From Roseiarcus sp963809245 (GTDB lineage Bacteria > Pseudomonadota > Alphaproteobacteria > Rhizobiales > Beijerinckiaceae), in the NCBI GenBank assembly GCA_963809245.1, contig CAWEIU010000009.1, positions 248,001 through 312,000 on the forward strand: 64,000 nucleotides of DNA, given 5' to 3'. This document shows, piece by piece, positions 53,812-63,628 of the stretch. Under the pieces are notes generated by a model. That model was not told the DNA's origin, searched no databases, and saw nothing but the letters and a program-made list of their open reading frames with translations. The translations under genes were made by a program, and so were the position numbers. Position 1 is the first letter of the stretch. Every line of letters starts with the position of its first letter.

Positions 53812-54967
53812 TCAGTACGAGCGCGGCATGCCGAGCACGTGCTCGGCGAGGAAGCTGAGGATCAGGTTCGTCGAGATCGGCGCGACCTGATAGAGGCGCG
53901 TTTCGCGGAATTTGCGTTCGACGTCGTATTCCTCGGCGAAGGCGAAGCCGCCGTGCGTCTGCACGCAGGCTTCCGCCGCCGCCCATGAGGCTTCCGCAGC
54001 CAGCATCTTCGCCATGTTCGCCTCGGCGCCGCAATTTTCGCCGGCTTCATAAAGACGAGCGGCTTCGCGCACCATCAGGTCGGCCGCCCGCATTTGCGCG
54101 TAGGCGCGGGCGATCGGGAACTGGACGCCCTGGTTCTGGCCGATCGGCCGGCCGAACACGACGCGCTCGCTGGCGTAGCGGCTCGCTTTTTCGATGAACC
54201 AGCGCGCGTCGCCGACGCATTCTGCGGCGATCAGGATGCGCTCCGCGTTCATGCCGGAGAGAATGTAACGGAACCCCTTGCCTTCCTCGCCGATCAAATT
54301 CTCGGCGGGCACGCGCACGTTGTCGAAGAAGACCTCGGTCGTCGCGTGGTTCATCATCGTGCGGATCGGACGGATCGTCATGCCAGCCTTCTTGGCTTCG
54401 CGCATGTCGACGACGAAGACCGACATGCCGTCGGTGCGCTTGGCGACCTCCTCCTTCGGCGTCGTGCGCGCAAGCAGCAGCATCAGGTCGGAATGCTCGG
54501 CGCGCGAAGTCCAGAATCTTCTGACCGTTGACGATGTAGGCGTCGCCCTCTTTTCGCGCGAAGGTCTTGATCGAGGTGGTGTCGGTTCCGCTGGTCGGCT
54601 CGGTGACGCCGAACGCCTGCAGCCTCAGCTCGCCGGAGGCGATGCCGGGGAGGTAGCGGCGTTTCTGCTCCGCGTCGCCGTGGCGCAAAATCGCGCCCAT
54701 GATGTACATTTGCGCGTGGCAGGCGCCGCCGTTGCAGCCGGCGCGTTGCACCTCCTCCAGGATCGCCGCCGCGGCAGACAAGGGAAGCCCGGAGCCGCCA
54801 TATTCCTCAGGGATCAGCGCCGAGAGATAGCCCGCCTTGGTGAGCGCGTCGACGAACTCGGAGGGGTAGGCGTTTTCGCGATCGAGCTTCTGCCAGTAGG
54901 CGCCGGGAAACTCCTGGCACAGCTTGGCGACTTCCTGGCGGATCTCGGCGTAGTTGGCGTCGGGCAT
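53812..54967 (-). pseudogene. Acyl-CoA dehydrogenase, interrupted by a +1 frameshift
   Basis: The N-terminal half (starting MPDANYAEIRQEVAKLCQEF, with AFGVTEPTSGTDTTSI at the flavin site) and the C-terminal half (starting at MLLLARTTPKEEV, with FGRPIGQNQGVQFPIA and THGGFAFAEEYDVERKFRE) are in different frames. Removing one base near 54514 gives NGQKIWTSRAEHSDLMLLLA and a full protein of about 384 residues. The usual catalytic Glu region near the C-terminus is EEYDVERKFR. The family position matches the dehydrogenase gene of the Pseudomonas itaconate cluster. Function is unclear and possibly lost. Confidence 0.88.
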
Positions 54968-55038
54968 GGGGGCCGCTATTCCTGAACTTTGAAGGTTAGA
55001 AAGAAATTGCGTTCGTCGCGAGACAAGCAGTCCGGGCG

Positions 55039-56412
55039 CTATGCGCGGTTCAGCGCCCGCATCGCCGCGCGGAAATCCGCGATGTCCTCGAGATGCGAAA
55101 GCTTCGCCGACAACGCTTCGGCGCCGTCCTCGAGAACCGGGCGCGCGAGCAGCAGGAACTTTTCGCTCAGCGCCGCGGCGCTCGGGAACGTCTCAGGCTC
55201 GCCCGAGGGGTCCGCGATCAGGCGCTCGACGACTTCGCCGCGCGTGCGAACGCTGAGATGGGCGCCGAACGGATGGCGCCGGCCCTCCAGACGATCGTCC
55301 TGCACGACGTTGACGCGGTCGGCGATCGTCTCGACATCGGGGTTGCCCAGGAGGCGATAGTCGTCCCAGCCGAACCGCCCTTGGTGAATGGCGACCGCCG
55401 CAGTGAACGGCATCGAGAATTGACCGTCGACGACGCCGCGCGGCCGGCGCTTTTCCGTCAGCGGCGCCCCGGTGAGGACGATGCCGTTCCGGTGCAGCCC
55501 GACCGTCACCTCCTGAAAATCCGCGGCTTCGAGGCGGCGCTCGGCGCGGAGCGCGAGCAGCCCGTCGAGCGCCGCATGGGTGTAGCGGCAGCTCGGATAG
55601 GGTTTTAGGCCGATCTTCATCGTTTCGTAGACCGCGCCGAGATCGGCGACAGCCTTCGCAGGCTGCGCGTTGTCGGAATAGCCGGCGAGGAAGCCGTGCT
55701 TGCCCTCGACGCTCTCGACCGCGCCCTTGAAGCCGCGCCGCGCCAGGGAGGCCGCGAGGAGGCCGTTCATCGCCGCGGCGCCGACCTGATAGCGCTTGTT
55801 CCAGGCGCCGTTGACGAGGAACTGCAGCGAGCCGGCGGCCTGGCTGGCGGCGACGCCGAAGGCCGAAACGAGAGCGGGCGCGTTGAGACCGAAGAGCTTG
55901 CCCGCCGCCGCCGCCGCCCCGAAGGCGCCGGCGGTCGCGGTCGGATGGAAGCCGCGCGCGTAATGGGCGGTCGGATCGAGCGCGTTGCCGAGCCGGCAGC
56001 AGACTTCATAGCCGGCGACAATCGCCGTCAGCAGATCGCGGCCCGAGGCGCCGACCATCTCGGCCGCCGCCGTGGCGGCGGGGACGACCGGCGCGCTCGG
56101 ATGGAGCGAACTGTCGGCGTGCGTGTCGTCGAAATCGAGGGAATGGCCGAGCGCGCCGTTGAGCAGCGCCGCGACCGGCGGCGCATAGCGGCGGCCCAGG
56201 CCGAAGGCGGTCGCGTCGCCGGCCCCGTCGAGCCCGAGGTCCTTGACAGCGCCGAGGAGAGAGGGCGTCGAATCCGCGTCGCGCGCGGCGCGGACGACGC
56301 TGCCGATGAAATCCCTCGCAAGGCTCTTCGCCCGCTCGGGAACCTCGGGCGGGAGCCGGTCGTATTCGAGCTCGGCGACATAGCGTGCGAGGATTTCGGT
56401 CTCATTGGCCAC
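55039..56412 (-). CDS. MmgE/PrpD-family protein (2-methylcitrate dehydratase-like)
   Basis: A 457-residue protein with family signatures NGALGHSLDFDDTH (about 95-108) and HPSAPVVPAATAAAE, GAFGAAAAAGKL, and KPYPSCRYTHAALDGLL. MmgE/PrpD enzymes dehydrate or isomerise branched tricarboxylates; the member in itaconate clusters has no firm role. GTG 56412 is preferred because GGAGA precedes it; the longer frame covers the end of the preceding gene. It overlaps that gene by 11 bases. Confidence 0.92.
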   Translation of the reverse strand: MANETEILARYVAELEYDRLPPEVPERAKSLARDFIGSVVRAARDADSTPSLLGAVKDLGLDGAGDATAFGLGRRYAPPVAALLNGALGHSLDFDDTHADSSLHPSAPVVPAATAAAEMVGASGRDLLTAIVAGYEVCCRLGNALDPTAHYARGFHPTATAGAFGAAAAAGKLFGLNAPALVSAFGVAASQAAGSLQFLVNGAWNKRYQVGAAAMNGLLAASLARRGFKGAVESVEGKHGFLAGYSDNAQPAKAVADLGAVYETMKIGLKPYPSCRYTHAALDGLLALRAERRLEAADFQEVTVGLHRNGIVLTGAPLTEKRRPRGVVDGQFSMPFTAAVAIHQGRFGWDDYRLLGNPDVETIADRVNVVQDDRLEGRRHPFGAHLSVRTRGEVVERLIADPSGEPETFPSAAALSEKFLLLARPVLEDGAEALSAKLSHLEDIADFRAAMRALNRA

Positions 56413-57241
56413 GGGAATTGTCTCCGCTGATCTTGGCGATCCGTTTTTGAATGGCGCGGGCGCGCGCCAGCACCGGCGCGTCGACCATGGCGCCGTCGAC
56501 CGCCGCGGCCGATCCGTCTCCGGCCGAAGCGATGACGCGTTCCGCCCAGGCAAGCTCGCTCTCGGAGGGCGCGAAGCCGCGCCGCGCCGGCGCGATCTGC
56601 GCGGGATGGATGAGCAGCTTGCCGCCAAATCCGAGCGAGGCGGCGTAGCGCGCGTCGGCCTCGGCCGCCTCTTCGTCCTTGATCGCCAGCGTGACGCCGT
56701 CGAGTGGAGGCGGTAGCCGAGCCAAGCGCGAAGCGAGCACGATCTGCGCGCGTGCGAAGAGGAGGGCGTCGCGCGAGTGCTCGCAGCCGAGGTCGCTCGA
56801 GAAATCGACCGAGCCGAAGGCGAGCCGGCCGGCCTCTGCGGCGATGTCGTGGATTGCGTGCAGTCCCAGCGCGGTCTCGATCAGCGCGACGACCGGCATG
56901 TGGCGCCCGAGGCGGCGCTTCACGACGGCGATGTCGTCGCGGCTCTCGGCCTTGGGCAGGACGATCCCGTCAAGGGGCAAAGCGGCGGCTGCGGCGAGAT
57001 CGTCGTCGAACCAGATTGTTGCCCTCGCGTTGACGCGCAGCAATAGCCGCGCCGCGCCGGATGGCTCGCGCAAAACTTCGGCGAGGCCGCGCCGGGCGGC
57101 TTCCTTGGCGCTTGGCGCGACGGCGTCCTCGAGGTCGACGATGACGGCGTCGGCGCCCGAGGCGAGCGCCCGCGCGATCCGCTCCGGCCGGTCGGCCGGA
57201 ACGAACAGCGGCAGGATGACGTCGATCGCGGAAGCGGACAA
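56402..57241 (-). CDS. ccl: CitE-like CoA-ester lyase, probable citramalyl-CoA lyase
   Basis: A 279-residue HpcH/HpaI TIM-barrel lyase. Conserved parts are DAVIVDLEDAVAPSAKEAAR (substrate/Mg loop), RVNARAT, LPKAES, ALIETALGLHAI (Glu for Mg) and FGSVDFSSDLG (Asp for Mg). In the cluster it would split citramalyl-CoA into acetyl-CoA and pyruvate. TTG 57241 follows GAGGAGTATCCCGA. First gene of the minus-strand operon, divergent from the CoA-transferase. Confidence 0.88.
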   Translation of the reverse strand: MSASAIDVILPLFVPADRPERIARALASGADAVIVDLEDAVAPSAKEAARRGLAEVLREPSGAARLLLRVNARATIWFDDDLAAAAALPLDGIVLPKAESRDDIAVVKRRLGRHMPVVALIETALGLHAIHDIAAEAGRLAFGSVDFSSDLGCEHSRDALLFARAQIVLASRLARLPPPLDGVTLAIKDEEAAEADARYAASLGFGGKLLIHPAQIAPARRGFAPSESELAWAERVIASAGDGSAAAVDGAMVDAPVLARARAIQKRIAKISGDNSRGQ

Positions 57242-57472
57242 TCGGGATACTCCTCGCGCGCCTGGGGCGCTGAATATGAGCCACTCGATCTCGCGCCGCC
57301 AATCGTGATTTATTGGGCGCCCTATAGCATTCGCCGATATCGGCGAGGGCGGGCGAGCGATACCGTTTTCTTATGGCCGCGTTAAACTTGCGATATTTGT
57401 CGCCCCAGGGGAAATCGGCAATGGTCGCTTCGCCTCCGGACGCCGGCGGCTTGGAATTGCGGAGGGGCGAGC

Positions 57473-58600
57473 ATGAATTCTGATCTCAATGGACTGCTTG
57501 TCGTCTCCGTCGAACAGGCCGTCGCGGCGCCGCTGGCGTCCTGCAAGCTGGCGGACGCCGGGGCGCGCGTCATCAAGGTCGAGCGCCCCGAAGGCGACTT
57601 CGCGCGCGACTACGACCATCTCGTCCATGGCGAGAGCGCCTATTTCGTCTGGCTCAACCGAGGCAAGGAATCGGTGTGCCTCGATCTCAAAGAGGCGAGC
57701 GACCGCGAGACGCTCGTGGCGATGGTCGCCCGCGCCGACGTCGTGATCCAGAATCTCGCGCCGGGCGTCTTCGAGCGGCTCGTTGCGCCGATCGAGGAGC
57801 TTCGGCGCAAATACCCTGCGCTGATCATCTGCTCGATTTCGGGCTATGGCGAAGAGGGGCCATTGAAGGACCTCAAGGCTTACGACCTGCTGGTGCAGGG
57901 CGAGAGCGGCTTGTCGTCGATCACCGGCAATGAATTGGGATCGGCGCGCGTCGGCGTGTCGATCTGCGACATCGCCGCCGGAATGACGGCGGCGCAGGCG
58001 ATCTTTCAGGCCCTCTACGCCCGCTCGGCGACGGGAGAGGGCCGTCATATCGCCGTTTCGCTCTATCACGCGATCTCCGATTGGATGAACGTGCCTTATC
58101 TTCAGTTCGCTTATGGGGGAAAGACGCCGGCGCGCAACGGCCTCAACCATCCGACCATCGCGCCCTATGGCAATTACGTCTGTAGCGGCGGCCGCGCGCT
58201 GTTGGTGTCGATCCAGAACGAGCGCGAATGGGCGGTGCTGTGCCGCGACGTGCTGCAGCGCCCGGACCTCGTCGCTGATCCGCGCTTCGCCACCAACGGG
58301 AGCCGCGTCGCCAATCGCGAGGCGCTCGACGCCGAGATCGTGCCGATCTTCCTCGCCTCGAGCCGCGAAGACATGGTCGAACGGCTGCTCGCGGCCCGCA
58401 TCGCCTATGGCCGGATCAGCACGCTCGAGGATGTCGCGAGCCATCCGCAAAATCGATTTGTCACGCTCGAGACCCCGACCGGACCGGTGCGGATGCTCGG
58501 GCCCGGAGCGCTCACGCAAGCGGACACGGCGACCTTCGGCCCCGTGCCGGCGCTCGGCGCCGATACGGAACGGCTGCGCAAGGAATTCGCGCCGCGCTGA
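57473..58600 (+). CDS. ict: CaiB/BaiF (class III) CoA-transferase, probable itaconate CoA-transferase
   Basis: A 375-residue class III CoA-transferase. VSVEQAVAAPLASCKLADAG and VIKVERPEGDFARDYD form the N-terminal CoA-binding part; the nucleophilic Asp is likely in LKAYDLLVQGESG. It would activate itaconate with CoA from succinyl-CoA. GGAGGGGCGAGC precedes ATG 57473. It is divergent from the lyase operon (231-base shared promoter region) and followed by a LysR gene. Confidence 0.88.
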   Translation: MNSDLNGLLVVSVEQAVAAPLASCKLADAGARVIKVERPEGDFARDYDHLVHGESAYFVWLNRGKESVCLDLKEASDRETLVAMVARADVVIQNLAPGVFERLVAPIEELRRKYPALIICSISGYGEEGPLKDLKAYDLLVQGESGLSSITGNELGSARVGVSICDIAAGMTAAQAIFQALYARSATGEGRHIAVSLYHAISDWMNVPYLQFAYGGKTPARNGLNHPTIAPYGNYVCSGGRALLVSIQNEREWAVLCRDVLQRPDLVADPRFATNGSRVANREALDAEIVPIFLASSREDMVERLLAARIAYGRISTLEDVASHPQNRFVTLETPTGPVRMLGPGALTQADTATFGPVPALGADTERLRKEFAPR

Positions 58601-58720
58601 GGAGCGGAGTTCGGCGAACGCTGGCGGCCCAATGCGGGAGCCGGGCCTTGACACCAGGATTGCGCCTGCGCCCATAGTTACGCGCGGACGCGCTGTTCGC
58701 GGGCTCGTTCGAGAACCGGC

Positions 58721-59659
58721 GTGGACTTACGACAACTGCGTTATTTCCTGACGATCGTCGAGCAGGGGTCTTTTTCGAAAGCTGCCGCCACGCTCAACGT
58801 CGCGCAGCCGGCGCTGAGCCTTCACGTGCGCAACATGGAGGCTGAACTCGGCGCCGCGCTTCTGTTTCGCGGTCCACGCGGCGTGACGCCAACCGAGGCG
58901 GGCGAGATCTTGCTGCGCCATGCGCGCGCGATCATCGATAAATTTGCCGTCGCGCGGGACGAGATCCGCGGTCACGACGCCCCGCCGTCGGGCGAGGTTC
59001 GCCTCGGCCTCCCCGGCACCATAAGCCAGATCCTCTCCGTTCCGCTCATCATCGAGGCCCGGCGGCGCTTCCCCCAAATTCGCCTGCGCATCGCGGAGGC
59101 GATGAGCGGATTCGTGTTGGATTGGCTCAAGGAGCTGCGCGTCGATCTCGCCGTCCTCTACATTCCGGTGGAGGATCGGTCGCTGGTCTCGAACCCCGTG
59201 CTGACGGAGACGCTTTGGCTGCTCGGCCCCCTCGCCTCGATCGGCGATCTCCCGCAATTGCCTCCGGGCGCGGTCGGCTACGCCGAGATCGCGAAGCTGC
59301 CGCTCATTCTGCCGAGCGCCAGCCATGGCTTGCGCGAGCTTCTCGAACGCGAGGGCGCTGATCGCAAGTTCTCGCTGAACACGGTGGTCGAAGTCGACTC
59401 CTACGCCAACATCAAAGGTCTGGTCGAAGCGGGGCTGGGATATTCCATCCTGCCCTTCAATTCGATCGCGCAGGAGGTGCAGAGCGGGCGCCTGCAGACT
59501 TGGCGGATCGCCGAGCCGGAGCTCACGCGCGACATCCACCTGGTCAAGCCTGCGGACCGACCCGTAACCAGGGCCGTGTTGACGATCGAGGCGCTTTGCC
59601 GGGAGCTGCTGCTCGATCTCGCCGCCAAGGGAAAGTGGAGCGGCGCGCGCGCCCTGTAG
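58721..59659 (+). CDS. LysR-family regulator of the itaconate cluster
   Basis: A 312-residue LysR protein: winged helix MDLRQLRYFLTIVEQGSFSK and LNVAQPALSLHVRNME, then the effector domain. GTG 58721 start by family alignment. It is downstream of the CoA-transferase on the same strand, so it probably regulates the divergent ict/ccl promoter region at 57242-57472. An itaconate-related effector is inferred from the neighbours. Confidence 0.92.
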   Translation: MDLRQLRYFLTIVEQGSFSKAAATLNVAQPALSLHVRNMEAELGAALLFRGPRGVTPTEAGEILLRHARAIIDKFAVARDEIRGHDAPPSGEVRLGLPGTISQILSVPLIIEARRRFPQIRLRIAEAMSGFVLDWLKELRVDLAVLYIPVEDRSLVSNPVLTETLWLLGPLASIGDLPQLPPGAVGYAEIAKLPLILPSASHGLRELLEREGADRKFSLNTVVEVDSYANIKGLVEAGLGYSILPFNSIAQEVQSGRLQTWRIAEPELTRDIHLVKPADRPVTRAVLTIEALCRELLLDLAAKGKWSGARAL

Positions 59660-59682
59660 AGCCGTCTGCAACACCGTTGGAA

Positions 59683-59772
59683 CGTCATTGCGAGAAGCGT
59701 GAGCTCCGAAGAATCCATTCCTCCGCTTGCATCGCCGGCGCTCTGGATTGCTTCGCTTCGCTCGCAATGACG
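59683..59772. repeat. Dispersed palindromic repeat, family B (copy 7)
   Basis: CGTCATTGCGAGAAGCGTGAG to CGCTCGCAATGACGG between the converging LysR and GntR genes; shares the centre CCTCCGCTTGCATCG with other copies. Confidence 0.85.
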
Positions 59773-59823
59773 GGGATTGTTCAGAACCCTTCGTCACGCG
59801 CCGCGGGCGGATAGAGCGCGAAC

Positions 59824-60534
59824 TCAGCCTTGCACAGGCGTCCCGTCCAGAAGCGTGATGAGCACCTGATAGGCCGCTTCGATGTCGTTGCGCACGCCGA
59901 GGCTGACCGCGCTTCCGTCGCGCGCACGGATCGCCGCGAGCATGAGCTCGTGCTGCTCATTGGCCTTAAAATAATTTCCCGACGCGCGCAGCAGATGAAA
60001 GTACGGGCTGATCTGCAGCCACAGGGTCTCGATGATCGCGAGCAACGCTTCGGAGCGCGCCGCCTGATAGATGGCGAAGTGAAAGGCGCGGTTCCAGCGC
60101 AGATATTGCTTGTTGTCGCCGGCGCGCGCCGCTTCCTCCATCGCGCGGACGCTGTCTTCGAGCCGCGCGATTTCCGCTTCGGTGATATTGGGCGTCGCCC
60201 AGATCGCGGCGAGCGACTCGACCTCGAGCCGAACCCGGCGCAGATCGGACAGACGCTCGCCCGTCAGCAGCGGTATGCCGATCGATCGACCGGAGATCAC
60301 GGTGAGCACCCGCGCCGCGGTCAATCGCTGCAACGCCTCGCGCACCGGCATGGCGCTGACGCCGAAGGCGTCGGCGAGCGCCTGAATGGTGACGAGCTGC
60401 CCCGGCGCCATCTCCCCGTTGAGGATGAGCTCGCAAAGCTGCCTGTAGACGTGATCCTGCAGCGTATTGCGGGGCGCGCGCTCGATCGGCAGCGCCGGCC
60501 GGAGAGATGTGTCCGTCATCGCGTTCGTTTCCAT
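59824..60534 (-). CDS. GntR-family regulator (FCD subfamily)
   Basis: About 236 residues from ATG 60534 (ATG 60519 also possible). Winged helix: LVTIQALADAFGVSAMPVREALQRL; then a helical FCD domain with FHFAIYQAAR and NEQHELMLAAI holding metal-binding positions. It is divergent from the CUT2 operon beginning at 60711 and a strong inverted repeat lies in between, so it probably represses that operon. Confidence 0.92.
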   Translation of the reverse strand: METNAMTDTSLRPALPIERAPRNTLQDHVYRQLCELILNGEMAPGQLVTIQALADAFGVSAMPVREALQRLTAARVLTVISGRSIGIPLLTGERLSDLRRVRLEVESLAAIWATPNITEAEIARLEDSVRAMEEAARAGDNKQYLRWNRAFHFAIYQAARSEALLAIIETLWLQISPYFHLLRASGNYFKANEQHELMLAAIRARDGSAVSLGVRNDIEAAYQVLITLLDGTPVQG

Positions 60535-60607
60535 TCGACCCGCGCCCATAGCCGGGCGCGCCAGATTCGTCGACTCGGCGCGCCGCCATTCGGCTTGCCA
60601 AGTTTAC

Positions 60608-60625
60608 GATCATTGATCTATGATC
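60608..60625. promoter_or_regulatory. Candidate GntR operator
   Basis: GATCAT-TGATCT-ATGATC is a perfect six-base inverted repeat with a six-base centre that again contains GATC. It sits in the 176-base divergent region, about 85 bases before the binding-protein start. Symmetry and length fit FCD-type GntR sites. Confidence 0.6.
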
Positions 60626-60710
60626 ACAAGGATAACGGCCGGGGGCCCTTGGCCCCGACGAGTTGGCAAGAACTCGCCTGCAAACGTCGGGCGACGAGGG
60701 AGGAGATCCG

Positions 60711-61845
60711 ATGAAACGCGAGTGGAAGAAATGGGCCGCTGGAGTCGGAGCCGCCGCTCTGGCCGCGAGCGTCGGGCTGACTGCGAGCGCCGAGGCTGCC
60801 GACAAGAAATTCAAGATATTTCTGTCGATGAGCTACATCGGCAACGACTGGCAGGCGGAAGCCGCCAACATGGTCAAGGCGATGGCGGCGCACAAGGATT
60901 TCGCCGACAAGGTCGATTTGCAGGTGCAGGTCGCCGGCCCCAACGCGCAGCGCCAAATCCAGCAGATCAACGCCATGGTGCAGCAGGGCGCGCAGGCGAT
61001 CGTCGTCTATCCGATCTCGCCGACGGCGCTCAACAGCGCGGTCAAGAACGCGTGCGACAAGGGCGTGATGATCATCGCTTACGACGGCGAGATTTCGGAG
61101 CCCTGCGCCTACAACGTGACGATCAACCAGGAGGAGGCGGGTCGCGTCACCGCCGAGTGGCTGGTCAAGAAGCTCAACGGCAAGGGCAATGTCGTGGTGA
61201 TGACCGGCGTGCCCGGAACGTCTGTCGACACGGCGCGCACCAAGGCGGCCAAGGAGGTGCTTCGCCAAATATCCCGACATCAAGATCGTCGGCGAGGCGG
61301 TGGGCATGTGGAGCCAGGCGGTCGCGCGCACCGAGCTCTCCAAGATCCTGGCGACGCACAATTGGGATCAGATCGACGGCCTGTGGATGCAGGTCGGCTG
61401 CTACACCGCCAATACGATGCAGATCGAGGCCGGCAAGAAGCCGGACCAGCTCAAGCCTTGCGCCGGCGAAGGCTCCAATGGCGGCCGCATCCAGATGCTG
61501 CCGGTGAGCGCCGAGGTCGAAGGCGCCAACGGCACCTATACGCCGATGGCCGCGCCGCGCATCTCCTACGCCTCGCCGCCCTATTCAGGGGGCTATGCGC
61601 TGAAGCTGGCGGTGGAGAAGCTCGAGGGCAAGGACATCCCGAAGCGCATCACGCTGCCGCTGCCGATCGTCACCAACGACACCATCAAATACTGCAAGGA
61701 AGGAACTTGGGCGGAAATGAAGGACGGTTGCAACGCCTTCCCGCCGTCTCTGGTGCCGAACCCCGGGTGGTTCGCGTCGATCTATTCGCCGGAGACCCCC
61801 GAAATCGGCTTGCAGGCCGCCCTGGTCGGCCAGCCCGAGCCCTGA
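60711..61845 (+). pseudogene. CUT2-type sugar-binding protein, interrupted by a +1 frameshift
   Basis: Signal peptide ends near AEAA; mature FKIFLSMSYIGNDWQAE is typical of RbsB-like proteins of the CUT2 type. The frame shifts after TKAAKEV: removing one C at about 61260 gives KEVFAKYPDIKIVGEAVGMW and a full protein of about 377 residues ending at 61845. As read the first frame runs on to 62261 with unrelated sequence. GAGGGAGGAGATCCG precedes ATG 60711. The downstream ATPase and permease are intact, so an error or recent mutation is likely. Confidence 0.88.
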
Positions 61846-61891
61846 TGCGCCCAAAGCGCGGCGGCCCGCCGCCGCGCGTCCCCTCAGGAGA

Positions 61892-62024
61892 ACCGTCATT
61901 GCGAGCGGAGCGAAGCAATCCAGCGATCGAGGTCTCGCCAGCAAGTCGCGAGTCGTTCCGTGGGCGGCGCAATCGGCTGAGGGTTGGACCTCTGGATCGC
62001 CGCGCTTCGCTCGCGATGACGACG
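61892..62024. repeat. Dispersed repeat, family B (copy 8, long variant)
   Basis: Left block (61892-61960) is almost the same as 10482-10549, including CAAGTCGCGAGTCGTTCCG; a right arm follows (TGGATCGCCGCGCTTCGCTC, then GCGATGACG). It lies inside the transporter operon between binding-protein and ATPase genes. Confidence 0.8.
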
Positions 62025-62074
62025 GGGACCGGTTCAATCAAAAGACAGCGTGTTAGTTCGCAAGGTGACAAAGT

Positions 62075-63628
62075 ATGTCCAATCCGACGCCTGAGCGGAG
62101 CGCCGAGCCGGCGATCGCCGTCGAACGCGTACGCAAGGTCTACGGAGCCACCATCGCGGTCGACGACGCCTCGTTCGCAATCGCGCGCGGCGCCGTGCAC
62201 GCTTTGCTCGGGGAGAACGGCGCGGGCAAATCGACGATCGTCAAATTGCTGTCCGGGCTGACGCAGCCCGATTCCGGGGGATTTCGCCTGTTTGGCGAAA
62301 GCGTGCGCTTTTCCTCGCCGCGCGACTCGCAAGCCCGCGGCGTCGAGACCGCGTTCCAGGAAATGACGCTGGTCAAGGACCTCACCGTCCTCGACAACAT
62401 GCTGCTGCCGCGCGGACCGGCGTGGCCCTTCGGCATGATCCGTCGGCGCCAGGCGCGCGCCGAGGTGGCGGCGCATTTCGATGCGCTCGGCATGGGCGAC
62501 GTCCATCTCGAGGACGAAATCGGCGAGCTCGACCTCGCCATCCAGCAGAAGATCGAAATCGCCCGCGCGCTCTATCGCCGGCCGCGCCTCCTGTTGCTCG
62601 ACGAGCCGACCTCGACTCTTTCCGGCCGCGACGTCGATTGGCTTGGCCAGATCATCGCCGAGCAGCGCGCCCGGGGCGTCACGATCGTTTTCATTTCGCA
62701 TCGGCTGAGGGAGGTCAGGACGTTCTGCGATGCGATGACCGTACTGCGCAACGGCAAGCACATCGCGACCGGGCCGGTCTCCTCCTACGGCGACGACGAG
62801 GTCATCCGCATGATCGCCGGGCGCGCGCTCGCCCACGCCTTTCCGCCGCGCCGCGACGGCGCGCGCGCCGCCGGAGCGGAAGTGCTCGGCGCCGAGCGCA
62901 TCTCGACCGCGGGCAAGTTGCGCGAGGTCTCCTTCGGCCTCAGGGCGGGCGAGGTGCTGGGCGTCGCCGGCCTGCAGGGCATGGGCCAGCTCGATCTCTT
63001 CCTTGCTTGCTTCGGCATGGCTGAGCTGACGGGAGGGCATCTGCGAGTCGACGGCGAGCCGATCGTCTTCACGTCGCCGACCGACGCTGTGCGCGCCAAT
63101 ATCGGCATCAGCCTCGTGCCCGAGGATCGCAAAACGGAGGCGCTGTCGCTCAAGCTTAGCGGCAAGCACAATGCGTCTCTGCCGGTGATCGACCGTTTCG
63201 CGCCCCGCATCCTGATCGATACGGCCGCGGAGAACGCGGCCGTGGCGGCGACCTTCGAGCGCGTCGACGTCGACCGGCGCGCGCTGTGGACCCGCGTCGG
63301 CGCGTTTTCCGGCGGCAATCAGCAGAAAATCGCGATCGCCAAATGGCTGTTGGCGGAGAGCCGCGTCCTCCTTCTGTTCGATCCGACGCGCGGCATCGAC
63401 GTCGGCACCAAAAACGAGCTCTATCGCCTCATCCGCGCCTACGCCGACGCGGGCGGCGCGGTGTTGTTCCATTCGACCGAGATCCCGGAGCTCGTCTACC
63501 TCTCGGATCGCACAATGGTCTTTTACGCCGGCCGCATCGCGGCGGAGATTCCCGCCGCGCGCCTGTCGGAAGAGGCGATCCTTCGCGCCGCGCTCGGAAC
63601 GGACGCCGAAGCGGGGAGGGCGGCGTGA
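62075..63628 (+). CDS. CUT2 sugar ABC transporter ATP-binding protein (two ATPase domains)
   Basis: A 517-residue RbsA-type protein. Domain 1: Walker A GENGAGKST, Walker B LLLLDEPTSTLSGRD, with a degenerate signature (IGELDLAIQQKIEIARAL). Domain 2: degenerate Walker A (GLQGMGQL), good signature FSGGNQQKIAIAKWLL, and Walker B LLLFDPTRGIDVG in which the catalytic Glu position is Asp. It overlaps the next gene (GTGA). Confidence 0.93.
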   Translation: MSNPTPERSAEPAIAVERVRKVYGATIAVDDASFAIARGAVHALLGENGAGKSTIVKLLSGLTQPDSGGFRLFGESVRFSSPRDSQARGVETAFQEMTLVKDLTVLDNMLLPRGPAWPFGMIRRRQARAEVAAHFDALGMGDVHLEDEIGELDLAIQQKIEIARALYRRPRLLLLDEPTSTLSGRDVDWLGQIIAEQRARGVTIVFISHRLREVRTFCDAMTVLRNGKHIATGPVSSYGDDEVIRMIAGRALAHAFPPRRDGARAAGAEVLGAERISTAGKLREVSFGLRAGEVLGVAGLQGMGQLDLFLACFGMAELTGGHLRVDGEPIVFTSPTDAVRANIGISLVPEDRKTEALSLKLSGKHNASLPVIDRFAPRILIDTAAENAAVAATFERVDVDRRALWTRVGAFSGGNQQKIAIAKWLLAESRVLLLFDPTRGIDVGTKNELYRLIRAYADAGGAVLFHSTEIPELVYLSDRTMVFYAGRIAAEIPAARLSEEAILRAALGTDAEAGRAA

